Below are positions 1-9,979 of a stretch of 64,000 nucleotides of DNA, one piece after another (the stretch's first letter is position 1; each line of letters begins with the position of its first letter). The translations under genes were made by a program, and so were the position numbers. The DNA comes from Prostheceraeus crozeri (Eukaryota > Platyhelminthes > Polycladida > Euryleptidae): assembly GCA_907163375.1 (NCBI GenBank), contig CAJQUW010007426.1, positions 1-64,000 on the forward strand, read 5' to 3'. The notes under the pieces were generated by a model. The model was not told where the DNA came from. It made no database searches and saw only the letters and a program-made list of their open reading frames with translations.

Positions 1-3000
1 ACAAAATCCGTCCACTAGAAGCCAAGATTGAAGCAAGCTGTCCAGAGGGGGGGAGGTCAGTGAAATTTGATGAAAAATGTTTTGGTGACGGTCCCAGGTC
101 GAAATTCCGCACTTTGGAAAATTTTCAAAATTTTACCCATACAAAGCCACTCTGACACTTAGGATTTTTTCAGGTGAGCGAGCTCCGACCTAAAATCTTG
201 TAACCGCTCTAACTTTTGAACGAAGACAGATATGAACAAGCCGTTTCTTTCACTGAATTTGTCTCACTCTTAGCTTTCAAACGAGCTATTGCACGACAAA
301 ATCCGTCCACTAGAAGCCAAGATTGAAGCTAGCTGTCCAGAGGGGGGGAGGTCAGTGAAATTTGATGAAAAATGTTTTGGTGACGGTCCCAGGTCGAAAT
401 TCCACACTTTGGAAAATTTTCAAAATTTTACCCATACAAAGCCACTCTGACACTTAGGATTTTTTCAGGTGAGCGAGCTCCGACCTAAAATCTTGTAACC
501 GCTCTAACTTTTGAACGAAGACAGATATGAACAAGCCGTTTCTTTCACTGAATTTGTCTCACTCTTAGCTTTCAAACGAGCTATTGCACGACAAAATCCG
601 TCCACTAGAAGCCAAGATTGAAGCTAGCTGTCCAGAGGGGGGGAGGTCAGTGAAATTTGATGAAAAATGTTTTGGTGACGGTCCCAGGTCGAAATTCCGC
701 ACTTTGGAAAATTTTCAAAATTTTACCCATACAAAGCCACTCTGACACTTAGGATTTTTTCAGGTGAGCGAGCTCCGACCTAAAATCTTGTAACCGCTCT
801 AACTTTTGAACGAAGACAGATATGAACAAGCCGTTTCTTTCACTGAATTTGTCTCACTCTTAGCTTTCAAACGAGCTATTGCACGACAAAATCCGTCCAC
901 TAGAAGCCAAGATTGAAGCTAGCTGTCCAGAGGGGGGGAGGTCAGTGAAATTTGATGAAAAATGTTTTGGTGACGGTCCCAGGTCGAAATTCCACACTTT
1001 GGAAAATTTTCAAAATTTTACCCATACAAAGCCACTCTGACACTTAGGATTTTTTCAGGTGAGCGAGCTCCGACCTAAAATCTTGTAACCGCTCTAACTT
1101 TTGAACGAAGACAGATATGAACAAGCCGTTTCTTTCACTGAATTTGTCTCACTCTTAGCTTTCAAACGAGCTATTGCACGACAAAATCCGTCCACTAGAA
1201 GCCAAGATTGAAGCTAGCTGTCCAGAGGGGGGGAGGTCAGTGAAATTTGATGAAAAATGTTTTGGTGACGGTCCCAGGTCGAAATTCCACACTTTGGAAA
1301 ATTTTCAAAATTTTACCCATACAAAGCCACTCTGACACTTAGGATTTTTTCAGGTGAGCGAGCTCCGACCTAAAATCTTGTAACCGCTCTAACTTTTGAA
1401 CGAAGACAGATATGAACAAGCCGTTTCTTTCACTGAATTTGTCTCACTCTTAGCTTTCAAACGAGCTATTGCACGACAAAATCCGTCCACTAGAAGCCAA
1501 GATTGAAGCTAGCTGTCCAGAGGGGGGGAGGTCAGTGAAATTTGATGAAAAATGTTTTGGTGACGGTCCCAGGTCGAAATTCCGCACTTTGGAAAATTTT
1601 CAAAATTTTACCCATACAAAGCCACTCTGACACTTAGGATTTTTTCAGGTGAGCGAGCTCCGACCTAAAATCTTGTAACCGCTCTAACTTTTGAACGAAG
1701 ACAGATATGAACAAGCCGTTTCTTTCACTGAATTTGTCTCACTCTTAGCTTTCAAACGAGCTATTGCACGACAAAATCCGTCCACTAGAAGCCAAGATTG
1801 AAGCTAGCTGTCCAGAGGGGGGGAGGTCAGTGAAATTTGATGAAAAATGTTTTGGTGACGGTCCCAGGTCGAAATTCCACACTTTGGAAAATTTTCAAAA
1901 TTTTACCCATACAAAGCCACTCTGACACTTAGGATTTTTTCAGGTGAGCGAGCTCCGACCTAAAATCTTGTAACCGCTCTAACTTTTGAACGAAGACAGA
2001 TATGAACAAGCCGTTTCTTTCACTGAATTTGTCTCACTCTTAGCTTTCAAACGAGCTATTGCACGACAAAATCCGTCCACTAGAAGCCAAGATTGAAGCT
2101 AGCTGTCCAGAGGGGGGGAGGTCAGTGAAATTTGATGAAAAATGTTTTGGTGACGGTCCCAGGTCGAAATTCCGCACTTTGGAAAATTTTCAAAATTTTA
2201 CCCATACAAAGCCACTCTGACACTTAGGATTTTTTCAGGTGAGCGAGCTCCGACCTAAAATCTTGTAACCGCTCTAACTTTTGAACGAAGACAGATATGA
2301 ACAAGCCGTTTCTTTCACTGAATTTGTCTCACTCTTAGCTTTCAAACGAGCTATTGCACGACAAAATCCGTCCACTAGAAGCCAAGATTGAAGCTAGCTG
2401 TCCAGAGGGGGGGAGGTCAGTGAAATTTGATGAAAAATGTTTTGGTGACGGTCCCAGGTCGAAATTCCACACTTTGGAAAATTTTCAAAATTTTACCCAT
2501 ACAAAGCCACTCTGACACTTAGGATTTTTTCAGGTGAGCGAGCTCCGACCTAAAATCTTGTAACCGCTCTAACTTTTGAACGAAGACAGATATGAACAAG
2601 CCGTTTCTTTCACTGAATTTGTCTCACTCTTAGCTTTCAAACGAGCTATTGCACGACAAAATCCGTCCACTAGAAGCCAAGATTGAAGCTAGCTGTCCAG
2701 AGGGGGGGAGGTCAGTGAAATTTGATGAAAAATGTTTTGGTGACGGTCCCAGGTCGAAATTCCGCACTTTGGAAAATTTTCAAAATTTTACCCATACAAA
2801 GCCACTCTGACACTTAGGATTTTTTCAGGTGAGCGAGCTCCGACCTAAAATCTTGTAACCGCTCTAACTTTTGAACGAAGACAGATATGAACAAGCCGTT
2901 TCTTTCACTGAATTTGTCTCACTCTTAGCTTTCAAACGAGCTATTGCACGACAAAATCCGTCCACTAGAAGCCAAGATTGAAGCTAGCTGTCCAGAGGGG

Positions 3001-4790
3001 GGGAGGTCAGTGAAATTTGATGAAAAATGTTTTGGTGACGGTCCCAGGTCGAAATTCCACACTTTGGAAAATTTTCAAAATTTTACCCATACAAAGCCAC
3101 TCTGACACTTAGGATTTTTTCAGGTGAGCGAGCTCCGACCTAAAATCTTGTAACCGCTCTAACTTTTGAACGAAGACAGATATGAACAAGCCGTTTCTTT
3201 CACTGAATTTGTCTCACTCTTAGCTTTCAAACGAGCTATTGCACGACAAAATCCGTCCACTAGAAGCCAAGATTGAAGCTAGCTGTCCAGAGGGGGGGAG
3301 GTCAGTGAAATTTGATGAAAAATGTTTTGGTGACGGTCCCAGGTCGAAATTCCACACTTTGGAAAATTTTCAAAATTTTACCCATACAAAGCCACTCTGA
3401 CACTTAGGATTTTTTCAGGTGAGCGAGCTCCGACCTAAAATCTTGTAACCGCTCTAACTTTTGAACGAAGACAGATATGAACAAGCCGTTTCTTTCACTG
3501 AATTTGTCTCACTCTTAGCTTTCAAACGAGCTATGGCACGACAAAATCCGTCCACTAGAAGCCAAGATTGAAGCTAGCTGTCCAGAGGGGGGGAGGTCAG
3601 TGAAATTTGATGAAAAATGTTTTGGTGACGGTCCCAGGTCGAAATTCCACACTTTGGAAAATTTTCAAAATTTTACCCATACAAAGCCACTCTGACACTT
3701 AGGATTTTTTCAGGTGAGCGAGCTCCGACCTAAAATCTTGTAACCGCTCTAACTTTTGAACGAAGACAGATATGAACAAGCCGTTTCTTTCACTGAATTT
3801 GTCTCACTCTTAGCTTTCAAACGAGCTATTGCACGACAAAATCCGTCCACTAGAAGCCAAGATTGAAGCTAGCTGTCCAGAGGGGGGGAGGTCAGTGAAA
3901 TTTGATGAAAAATGTTTTGGTGACGGTCCCAGGTCGAAATTCCACACTTTGGAAAATTTTCAAAATTTTACCCATACAAAGCCACTCTGACACTTAGGAT
4001 TTTTTCAGGTGAGCGAGCTCCGACCTAAAATCTTGTAACCGCTCTAACTTTTGAACGAAGACAGATATGAACAAGCCGTTTCTTTCACTGAATTTGTCTC
4101 ACTCTTAGCTTTCAAACGAGCTATTGCACGACAAAATCCGTCCACTAGAAGCCAAGATTGAAGCTAGCTGTCCAGAGGGGGGGGAGGTCAGTTAAATTTG
4201 ATGAAAAATGTTTTGGTGACGGTCCCAGGTCGAAATTCCACACTTTGGAAAATTTTCAAAATTTTACCCATACAAAGCCACTCTGACACTTAGGATTTTT
4301 TCAGGTGAGCGAGCTCCGACCTAAAATCTTGTAACCGCTCTAACTTTTGAACGAAGACAGATATGAACAAGCCGTTTCTTTCACTGAATTTGTCTCACTC
4401 TTAGCTTTCAAACGAGCTATTGCACGACAAAATCCGTCCACTAGAAGCCAAGATTGAAGCTAGCTGTCCAGAGGGGGGGGGAGGTCAGTGAAATTTGATG
4501 AAAAATGTTTTGGTGACGGTCCCAGGTCGAAATTCCACACTTTGGAAAATTTTCAAAATTTTACCCATACAAAGCCACTCTGACACTTAGGATTTTTTCA
4601 GGTGAGCGAGCTCCGACCTAAAATCTTGTAACCGCTCTAACTTTTGAACGAAGACAGATAGGAACAAGCCGATTCTTTCACTGAATTTGTCTCACTCTTA
4701 GCTTTCAAACGAGCTATCGCACGACAAAATCCGTCCACTGGAAGCCAAAATCGAAGCAAGCTGTCCAGAGGGGGGGGGGACGTCAGCGAA
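1..4790. repeat. 295-bp tandem satellite array, about 16 copies, open to the left
   Basis: Monomers begin at 1, 296, 591, 886, 1181, 1476, 1771, 2066, 2361, 2656, 2951, 3246, 3541, 3836, 4131, 4427 and (partial) 4724. The period is exactly 295 bp until the last copies, which grow to 296 and 297 bp through a lengthening G run. Copies are nearly identical. The commonest variable site is a CCGC/CCAC transition about 107 bp into the monomer. Each unit contains AAAATTTT-rich sequence and one tract of seven or more G after CCAGA. No open reading frame is seen in the array. The last partial unit (4,724 onward) is diverged, which marks the array edge. The array starts before base 1, so its full length is unknown. 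A centromeric or heterochromatic role is possible but only inferred from the array form. Confidence 0.97.
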
Positions 4791-5170
4791 AATTTTTTCT
4801 CTCCGATTGACTTGAAACTCACCATAGCGATGCAGAATTTCACGCTGAATACGAATCCGACCTCCGTTTTCTCATCCGACCACTCCTTCCACTCGAAACA
4901 ACCCATTTTACAACCCAACATTCAGCAGATTGCACGAAGAACATCACACACTATAGCCTCAAGACTAATCCTGGCGGTCGCCCAAGTCCACCACGACACT
5001 CTATCGTTTCAGAGGGGGGGGACGTCAGCGAACATTTTGTGAACCCACCTGGTCGGCACACCACGACAGACTACAACCTCTGTCGTTCCAGAGGGGGGGA
5101 CTCAGACCCGAAGCACCACGGCGGCCGACCACGACACTCTGCCGTTCCAGAGGGGGGGGGGGCGCCGGTC
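4780..5170. repeat. Decayed satellite-edge units with G-tract boxes
   Basis: Right of the array, three short diverged units share a CCACGACA...(T)CCAGAGGGGGGG layout with the satellite. G tracts lie at 5,014-5,021, 5,093-5,099 and 5,152-5,162, with CACGACA about 25 to 35 bp before each. The box GACGTCAGCGAA after the G run occurs at both 4,779 and 5,021. These look like relics of an older, shorter or differently organised version of the repeat. Short open frames on both strands here are products of the repeat sequence and show no protein family. Confidence 0.7.
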
Positions 5171-6509
5171 GAGTGTTCGCCGTTTTCTTACTACTATAAA
5201 GAAAACTTAGAAAATGAATCTCTCTGATCACTAACGAAATCTCTCACAGAGAACATGTTTCCAGATATATGCACTGTTTTGACTTGTGTAGATCCATCTG
5301 CGGTCATCTGAGATTGGCCTTCTCTTTTGCATTTCATCAACTTCATCAGAGAAACAGAGTACAGCATTACACAACAGAACATCCTTTGCATAGAAGCTCC
5401 TGGGTGCCGAGTGTCCAAGTGCAACAGGAATTCCTGCCGCCGTTGATTGATCTGATATAGGGATATGATGAGGTGATGAGATGATTCCACTGTAAAGTTT
5501 CTCAAAAACCTTTAAAATAATGATTTTCACGCGACAGCTCACATTCAAAACGAAAAACAATAGAATCCATTTACAGTTCGGTGTAGAAAAAATGGACCAT
5601 CTGAAGGGCCAAAAGTGATACTTATGGTACTTGAGTGGTTTACTTATTCTCCCCAGCACTAGGTGGGCCTAATGTGATGCAGAGTCAAACAAAGCGTGAT
5701 TTGAAGTAAGTTTTAAGCATAAGTAAGTTTTCAAGCAGCAGGGCAAATGTATCTTGATTCGCAGTCATTTTACAATCTTATGAGTAGAAAAGCTAAATTA
5801 TCCTAATTTGGTTCCCATCTATTATTGAAATAATGCTGCAGAAGCTTTTTTCTTTTTCAACTGCAGAAATTAGCCCTCGCAGAGCATTCGATCGAGAGGA
5901 ATCACGCTGTTCATTAGTCGAGGGCGCACGTCATCACAAGGCAGACGAAGTGGCGCCCGCGATTATTCGCTGAGACCTTCCATACACAGCAATCACAAAG
6001 TGCGATGAACCGATGGGAAATGTATATACCTAATATACGCACGTATATCGTTCTCTCTTTTGGTTTGACTTCAGTTTTACCACTGCAACCTGATGAAGCG
6101 GACCTGATAAGTCCACGAGAATTTGTACATTTCTTTTATTTTATCTGACAAAAAATGTACTTTATCAAATGTACTACAGAAGCTGTACATTAGGTGAACA
6201 ATGTCTAATTTGAAATGATTTCTGTGAAAAACATCACACCAAGATTAAAAACATACTTAAAACTGAAAAAAGATTGTGACATCAAAATTCCGCGCAGCTT
6301 CTCCATTTTCCGCGCTTCCGCGCAGAAATCGGCAAAACCGCACAGCTGCGCGCTGCGCGCTCACTTTTGGAAACGCTGCTATTGCATAAACATTTTTTGA
6401 GCAAACTTTAGGCAATTCCCTGCATTTCCCAGGTTCTTCAGTTAACTCAATAATCTTGTGAACGTCGTTACTTGTCTGTCATCAAATGATCTATTTCTTG
6501 TCTCTTCTG
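5171..6509. other. Non-coding AT-rich stretch with two GC patches
   Basis: No gene is recognised. Open frames on the minus strand between 5,194 and 5,659 (103 and 142 codons, in two different frames) match no family I know and have no supporting splice sites. Local GC-rich patches lie at 5,880-5,960 and at 6,290-6,362; the latter has several CGCGC and GCGCGC blocks in otherwise AT-rich DNA. A possible hammerhead-like motif at 6,090-6,124 is listed separately. Confidence 0.6.
6090..6124 (+). ncRNA. Possible decayed hammerhead-ribozyme-like motif
   Basis: CTGATGA at 6,090 is followed by GCGGAC, a seven-base loop and GTCCAC, which would form a stem with one C-A mismatch, then GAGAA. This resembles a hammerhead core (CUGANGA, stem II, GAAA) with one base changed or added in the last box. 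Penelope-like elements are known to carry hammerhead motifs in their repeated ends, and such elements are present nearby. The outer stems I and III are not obvious, so an active ribozyme is unlikely; chance resemblance is possible. Confidence 0.22.
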
Positions 6510-6517
6510 CTCCGAAT

Positions 6518-8210
6518 CAGGGGTTATCAAAACTTCATTGCAATTAACTTTGGAAAAAACGATCAATTTATATTGACTACAGCAGGAAGAAATCAATTAA
6601 TTACAAAATGCAATTATGCCAAAAACTGAACTGCAACTATGTCTGCCGCACAGTGACAAAACGAGCTAAGTTCAATTTTCATCCAGTTATCCTTACACTC
6701 TGAGGCATCTTATGTCAGCTTCTTAGAGCGCAAAATAGCATGTTCCGGTCAAAAACTGAGATAAGTATTGAGTTGAATTGTCTACATATCTCATTAAATC
6801 GCTCGGCTCAAATTGCGCGTTAGATTTGATGACCGCAATCCATTAATTGCAGCTAATCGCCGTCATTTATCAATTCACTGCAATTATTTGTCACCACCAT
6901 TTGAATAGACTAATTCTTGATTTTGAATTTATTACTTGTGCTTCACTTTAATGAATTAGGCTACATTGGCATACGGACTTTGCAAGTCGCATAATAACTT
7001 GATATTAACTTAGATAGACTATAGTAGACCCATTACATTAAGTGCACACAGCTATATTCTTAATTGGATGCAAATATTGATAAATTTTACTTCAGACTGA
7101 GTTCATGCATAATAATTATAGTGTTGAATATATTGTCTTGGCTATTTTTCATGCTATTTTTCATGTAGTTGGAAAGAGCCAATATTGAAAGATGGTGCTT
7201 TATTTTCTTTTTTGTTATTTTTTACAATTAATACCAGTTAACATCCGTAAACTATTTTCAGGTAAAAAGGAAGGAAATCATGGTCTAGTATAAAATTTAA
7301 AATTCACACCGACGTCTGCGTCACAATAACATATAGCTTGAACATAAAAGGGGGAAGGGCTATGGAACAGGTAGTATTGGGCTACATAGTGCCAATATAA
7401 AACAGCTATATAAACAATCGTTTTATAGCTTTTTTATACTTGTATGATATGTGCATGTACTTTTAACTCAAAGCCTTTGTATTACTAATCCATTTCTATA
7501 TGTCCTTTGTTTTCATACCTAGTCAGGTCATCATTAAGATGCTATTGGTACTATGTATCAATACCTACCCATATACCACATCAATTACTACCTGTTCCAT
7601 AGCCCTTCCCCCCTTTTGTATTCAGTCTATATGTTATTATGACATAGACGTCGGTGTGAATTTTAAATTTTATACTAGACCATAATTTCTTTCCTTTTTA
7701 CCTGAAAATAGTTTACGTATGTTAACTGATATTAATTGTAAAAAATAAAAAACAAAACAAAACCACCATCTTTCAATATTGGCTCTTTCTAACTACATTC
7801 AAAAAATAATTAGAGTGATAATCAATTATTGAAACAAGTGATAGAATGATCACACGTGCCAAGACAGTAGCACACAAAGTGTGGTTTCAGAATTTATCTT
7901 AAAAGTATTGTAATATAGCTATGCACCAAATAGTTCTTGATTAGAATCCTGACAGCTATCAGTTTGTAAGCAAGAAATGTTTAGTAAGCTTAGTATCTAA
8001 GTAAACAACTGAAGGTGCAATGTTGTCCACGATGATGAGTCAATGAAATACCTTCCCCGTTGCAAATTAATCTATTAGTTAATCACAATGATTGACTGAC
8101 ACCAATCAATTAATTGCAATAATTCTACCATATCAATAAATTAGTAATTTTTAGATAACGGCAATAAATGAATAGCTGCTAAAAGCCAATTAATTGCAAC
8201 ACAACTCCTG
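6518..8210. mobile_element. Non-autonomous hAT DNA transposon, split by a Penelope insertion
   Basis: The left end reads CAGGGGTTATC and the right end, read inward on the minus strand, CAGGAGTTGTG. Both are followed within 20 bp by TTGCAATTAA. The element is flanked by a perfect 8-bp target duplication, CTCCGAAT, at 6,510-6,517 and 8,211-8,218, which is the hAT signature. AATTAATTGCAA-type subterminal motifs recur at both ends (6,535-6,620 and 8,080-8,200). No transposase frame is present. Without the inner insertion at 7,164-7,797 it would be about 1.06 kb, so it is a deletion derivative or MITE-like element moved in trans. Confidence 0.88.
7164..7797. mobile_element. Inverted pair of Penelope-like 3' ends
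   Basis: Both termini read TGTAGTTRGAAAGAGCC inward, so the block is an imperfect inverted repeat. The right-hand copy (about 7,410-7,797, + strand) matches the 3' non-coding end of the Penelope-like element at 33,121-33,481 along its length. The left-hand copy (7,164 to about 7,400, minus strand) is shorter and lies head to head with it. Neither copy retains coding sequence. The pair sits inside the hAT element; TTCA on both sides (7,160-7,163 and 7,798-7,801) may be a short target duplication. The arms differ at many positions, so it is older than the 29.6-33.5 kb composite. Confidence 0.82.
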
Positions 8211-8218
8211 CTCCGAAT

Positions 8219-9692
8219 AATACAACATAATTATTCGCCTACATTGTTCAATCTCTTGAATAGCAAGCTTTGTATGAATTTTGTACTATTATTGCTTTTG
8301 TTTTTGAGTGTGTGCATTTACCTTTTATTACCAAGAAACGTAATTGAATTTGCATTTGAATTGCAGACGCTAAGTTGCTTACAAGGTTAGAGCAGCTATT
8401 TAGCTAAGTTTTTGATGGAATGATTCAAGAGATTTTTACAATCTGCTTCACATCTGAGAAAATTTCACTTCAGCAATGTTTCAAATGGTGTCCTAATATT
8501 CAATTTCACTGAATTTCAGCAAGCGTTTCCAATATTTTCGAGTTAATAAAGCAGTTCTTGATTTTGAATAGACTGGATGCCCTGACAACCTAATATGCTT
8601 TATAACCTGTCATTTGATATTCACTCTTTCTGGAATTCTGCATTTTATCACGACTAACAGACTCTCATAAATGTGAAAAGAGACTGCTGATGATTTAAAC
8701 AGATAATGCGTGCATGTCTATGTGACGAATGAAAATATTTGTGTCAAGTTTCGGGTCACCAGGTGACCCGTGTAAACGTGCCCTTACTTTGCAACTTCGC
8801 ACATATCTTCGTTACCCAGAATAGGAATAACCCAGATGCTTTGTAACTCTCAGTTTAATCTGCAGTTTTTACTTTCTATAGCTTAATATTTTCTACTCAT
8901 ACATGGAAACTGTAGATAATTTAATTAGATAATATGTGATTGTCGTCATCATGGATAAAGCTGATTGAAAGGCGCAATAAGAATAACTGTTAACAATGAA
9001 TCGGAATGCTCCAGAAAAAGCAAGCCATCAGAAATGAAAGGCGCGCCGCTGTTCAACTGTCTCATTACTTTCTCGATCATTTATTGGTTGCTTAAACTGG
9101 ATTGAAAATATTGACTTGAAGATACGGCTTTCTCCCATACAGTAAGTTACTGTATGGGAGAACTGTATGGAGTTACTGCATGGGTTGCTGTCAATAACCA
9201 ACCCGTAGTCAATGATTTGTTTGATCATAGAACTTTCTCTCTCATTTCTCCAGAACGTCCGGTCTCATGACGGTCATAATCATGAGAAAAGTAAGATGTT
9301 TCAAGAATGCATTTCATTTTCAACTAGTAATCTGAAATACCAGCAAATTCTCAACTATGAGCGAACAAACATTGAACCATGACGGTAAAAGGAAAGAAAT
9401 TTCAAATGAATGTAACGAGCGGACAAATATACCAATTTCCACAAAATAGGAAAATCAGGTTCAGTGATGTAGCGAATAATTCGAAACACATTATCAAAAT
9501 ATGCAATAGCCAAATGGAGCGCTTGAAGATCATATCCAGTTGATACCCCATCAATGTCGAGAAGTGATCACTCATGAATTTTCTAAACCTGTTGTGGGTG
9601 AGGGAAATGTTCTTCCTTGCCGAATATCGAAAAACACAGATAATACCAGGACTATCAGACAGAAGACAATGTCCTTGAAGTAAAATATATCT
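8219..9692. other. Non-coding stretch with two small perfect hairpins
   Basis: No gene or transposon is recognised. A palindrome at 8,753-8,769 (GGGTCACC, one base, GGTGACCC) and a 15-bp perfect hairpin with a one-base loop at 9,131-9,161 stand out. Minus-strand sequence between 9,402 and 9,690 includes a frame with weak cyclin-box resemblance that is stopped in frame and is listed among rejected items. Confidence 0.6.
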
Positions 9693-9979
9693 CATGTATA
9701 CAGAGTTGATGGCGGTTGTTGACGGGAGGTTGTTTAATTTCATAGTGAATCTCACTTCCGCTTGTGTCGTCTCCCCGAAAAAAGATAAGCTGCTGAAAAT
9801 ATGTACAGTCTATTTGCTCAAAGTTATGCACAATTCCGAGCTTTCGCGAGCCGGCTCGCGAAAGCTCGGAATTGTACATAACTTTTAGCAAATAGACTGT
9901 ACATATTTTCAGCAGCTTATCTTTTTTCGGGGAGACGACACAAGCGGAAGTGAGATTCACTATGAAACATGTATACAGA
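9693..9979. repeat. 230-bp spacerless palindrome in a 12-bp direct repeat
   Basis: Bases 9,738-9,967 form an inverted repeat centred on CCGG at 9,851-9,854, with 115-bp arms, no spacer and only about two mismatches per arm. The identical direct repeat CATGTATACAGA lies at 9,693-9,704 and 9,968-9,979, so the inserted unit would be 9,705-9,967: 33 bp of unrelated sequence plus the palindrome. This looks like a fold-back type insertion with a target duplication, or a palindromic template-switch product. The arms contain no conserved coding sequence; open frames on the two strands are mirror images of each other. Confidence 0.85.

Noticed and set aside
1-4790. CRISPR-like interpretation of the regular repeats
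   Set aside because: The whole 295-bp unit is conserved with no unique spacers, and the context is an animal genome; this is a satellite.
5194-5659. Overlapping minus-strand frames of 103 and 142 codons
   Set aside because: Two frames are open over the same DNA, neither has a known motif, and no splice or start context supports either.
9402-9690. Minus-strand reading with cyclin-box resemblance (ALHLAIAYFDNVF, then ITEPDF)
   Set aside because: The frame is stopped just upstream, no usable splice acceptor lies between the stop and the motif, and the match covers only a few conserved positions.
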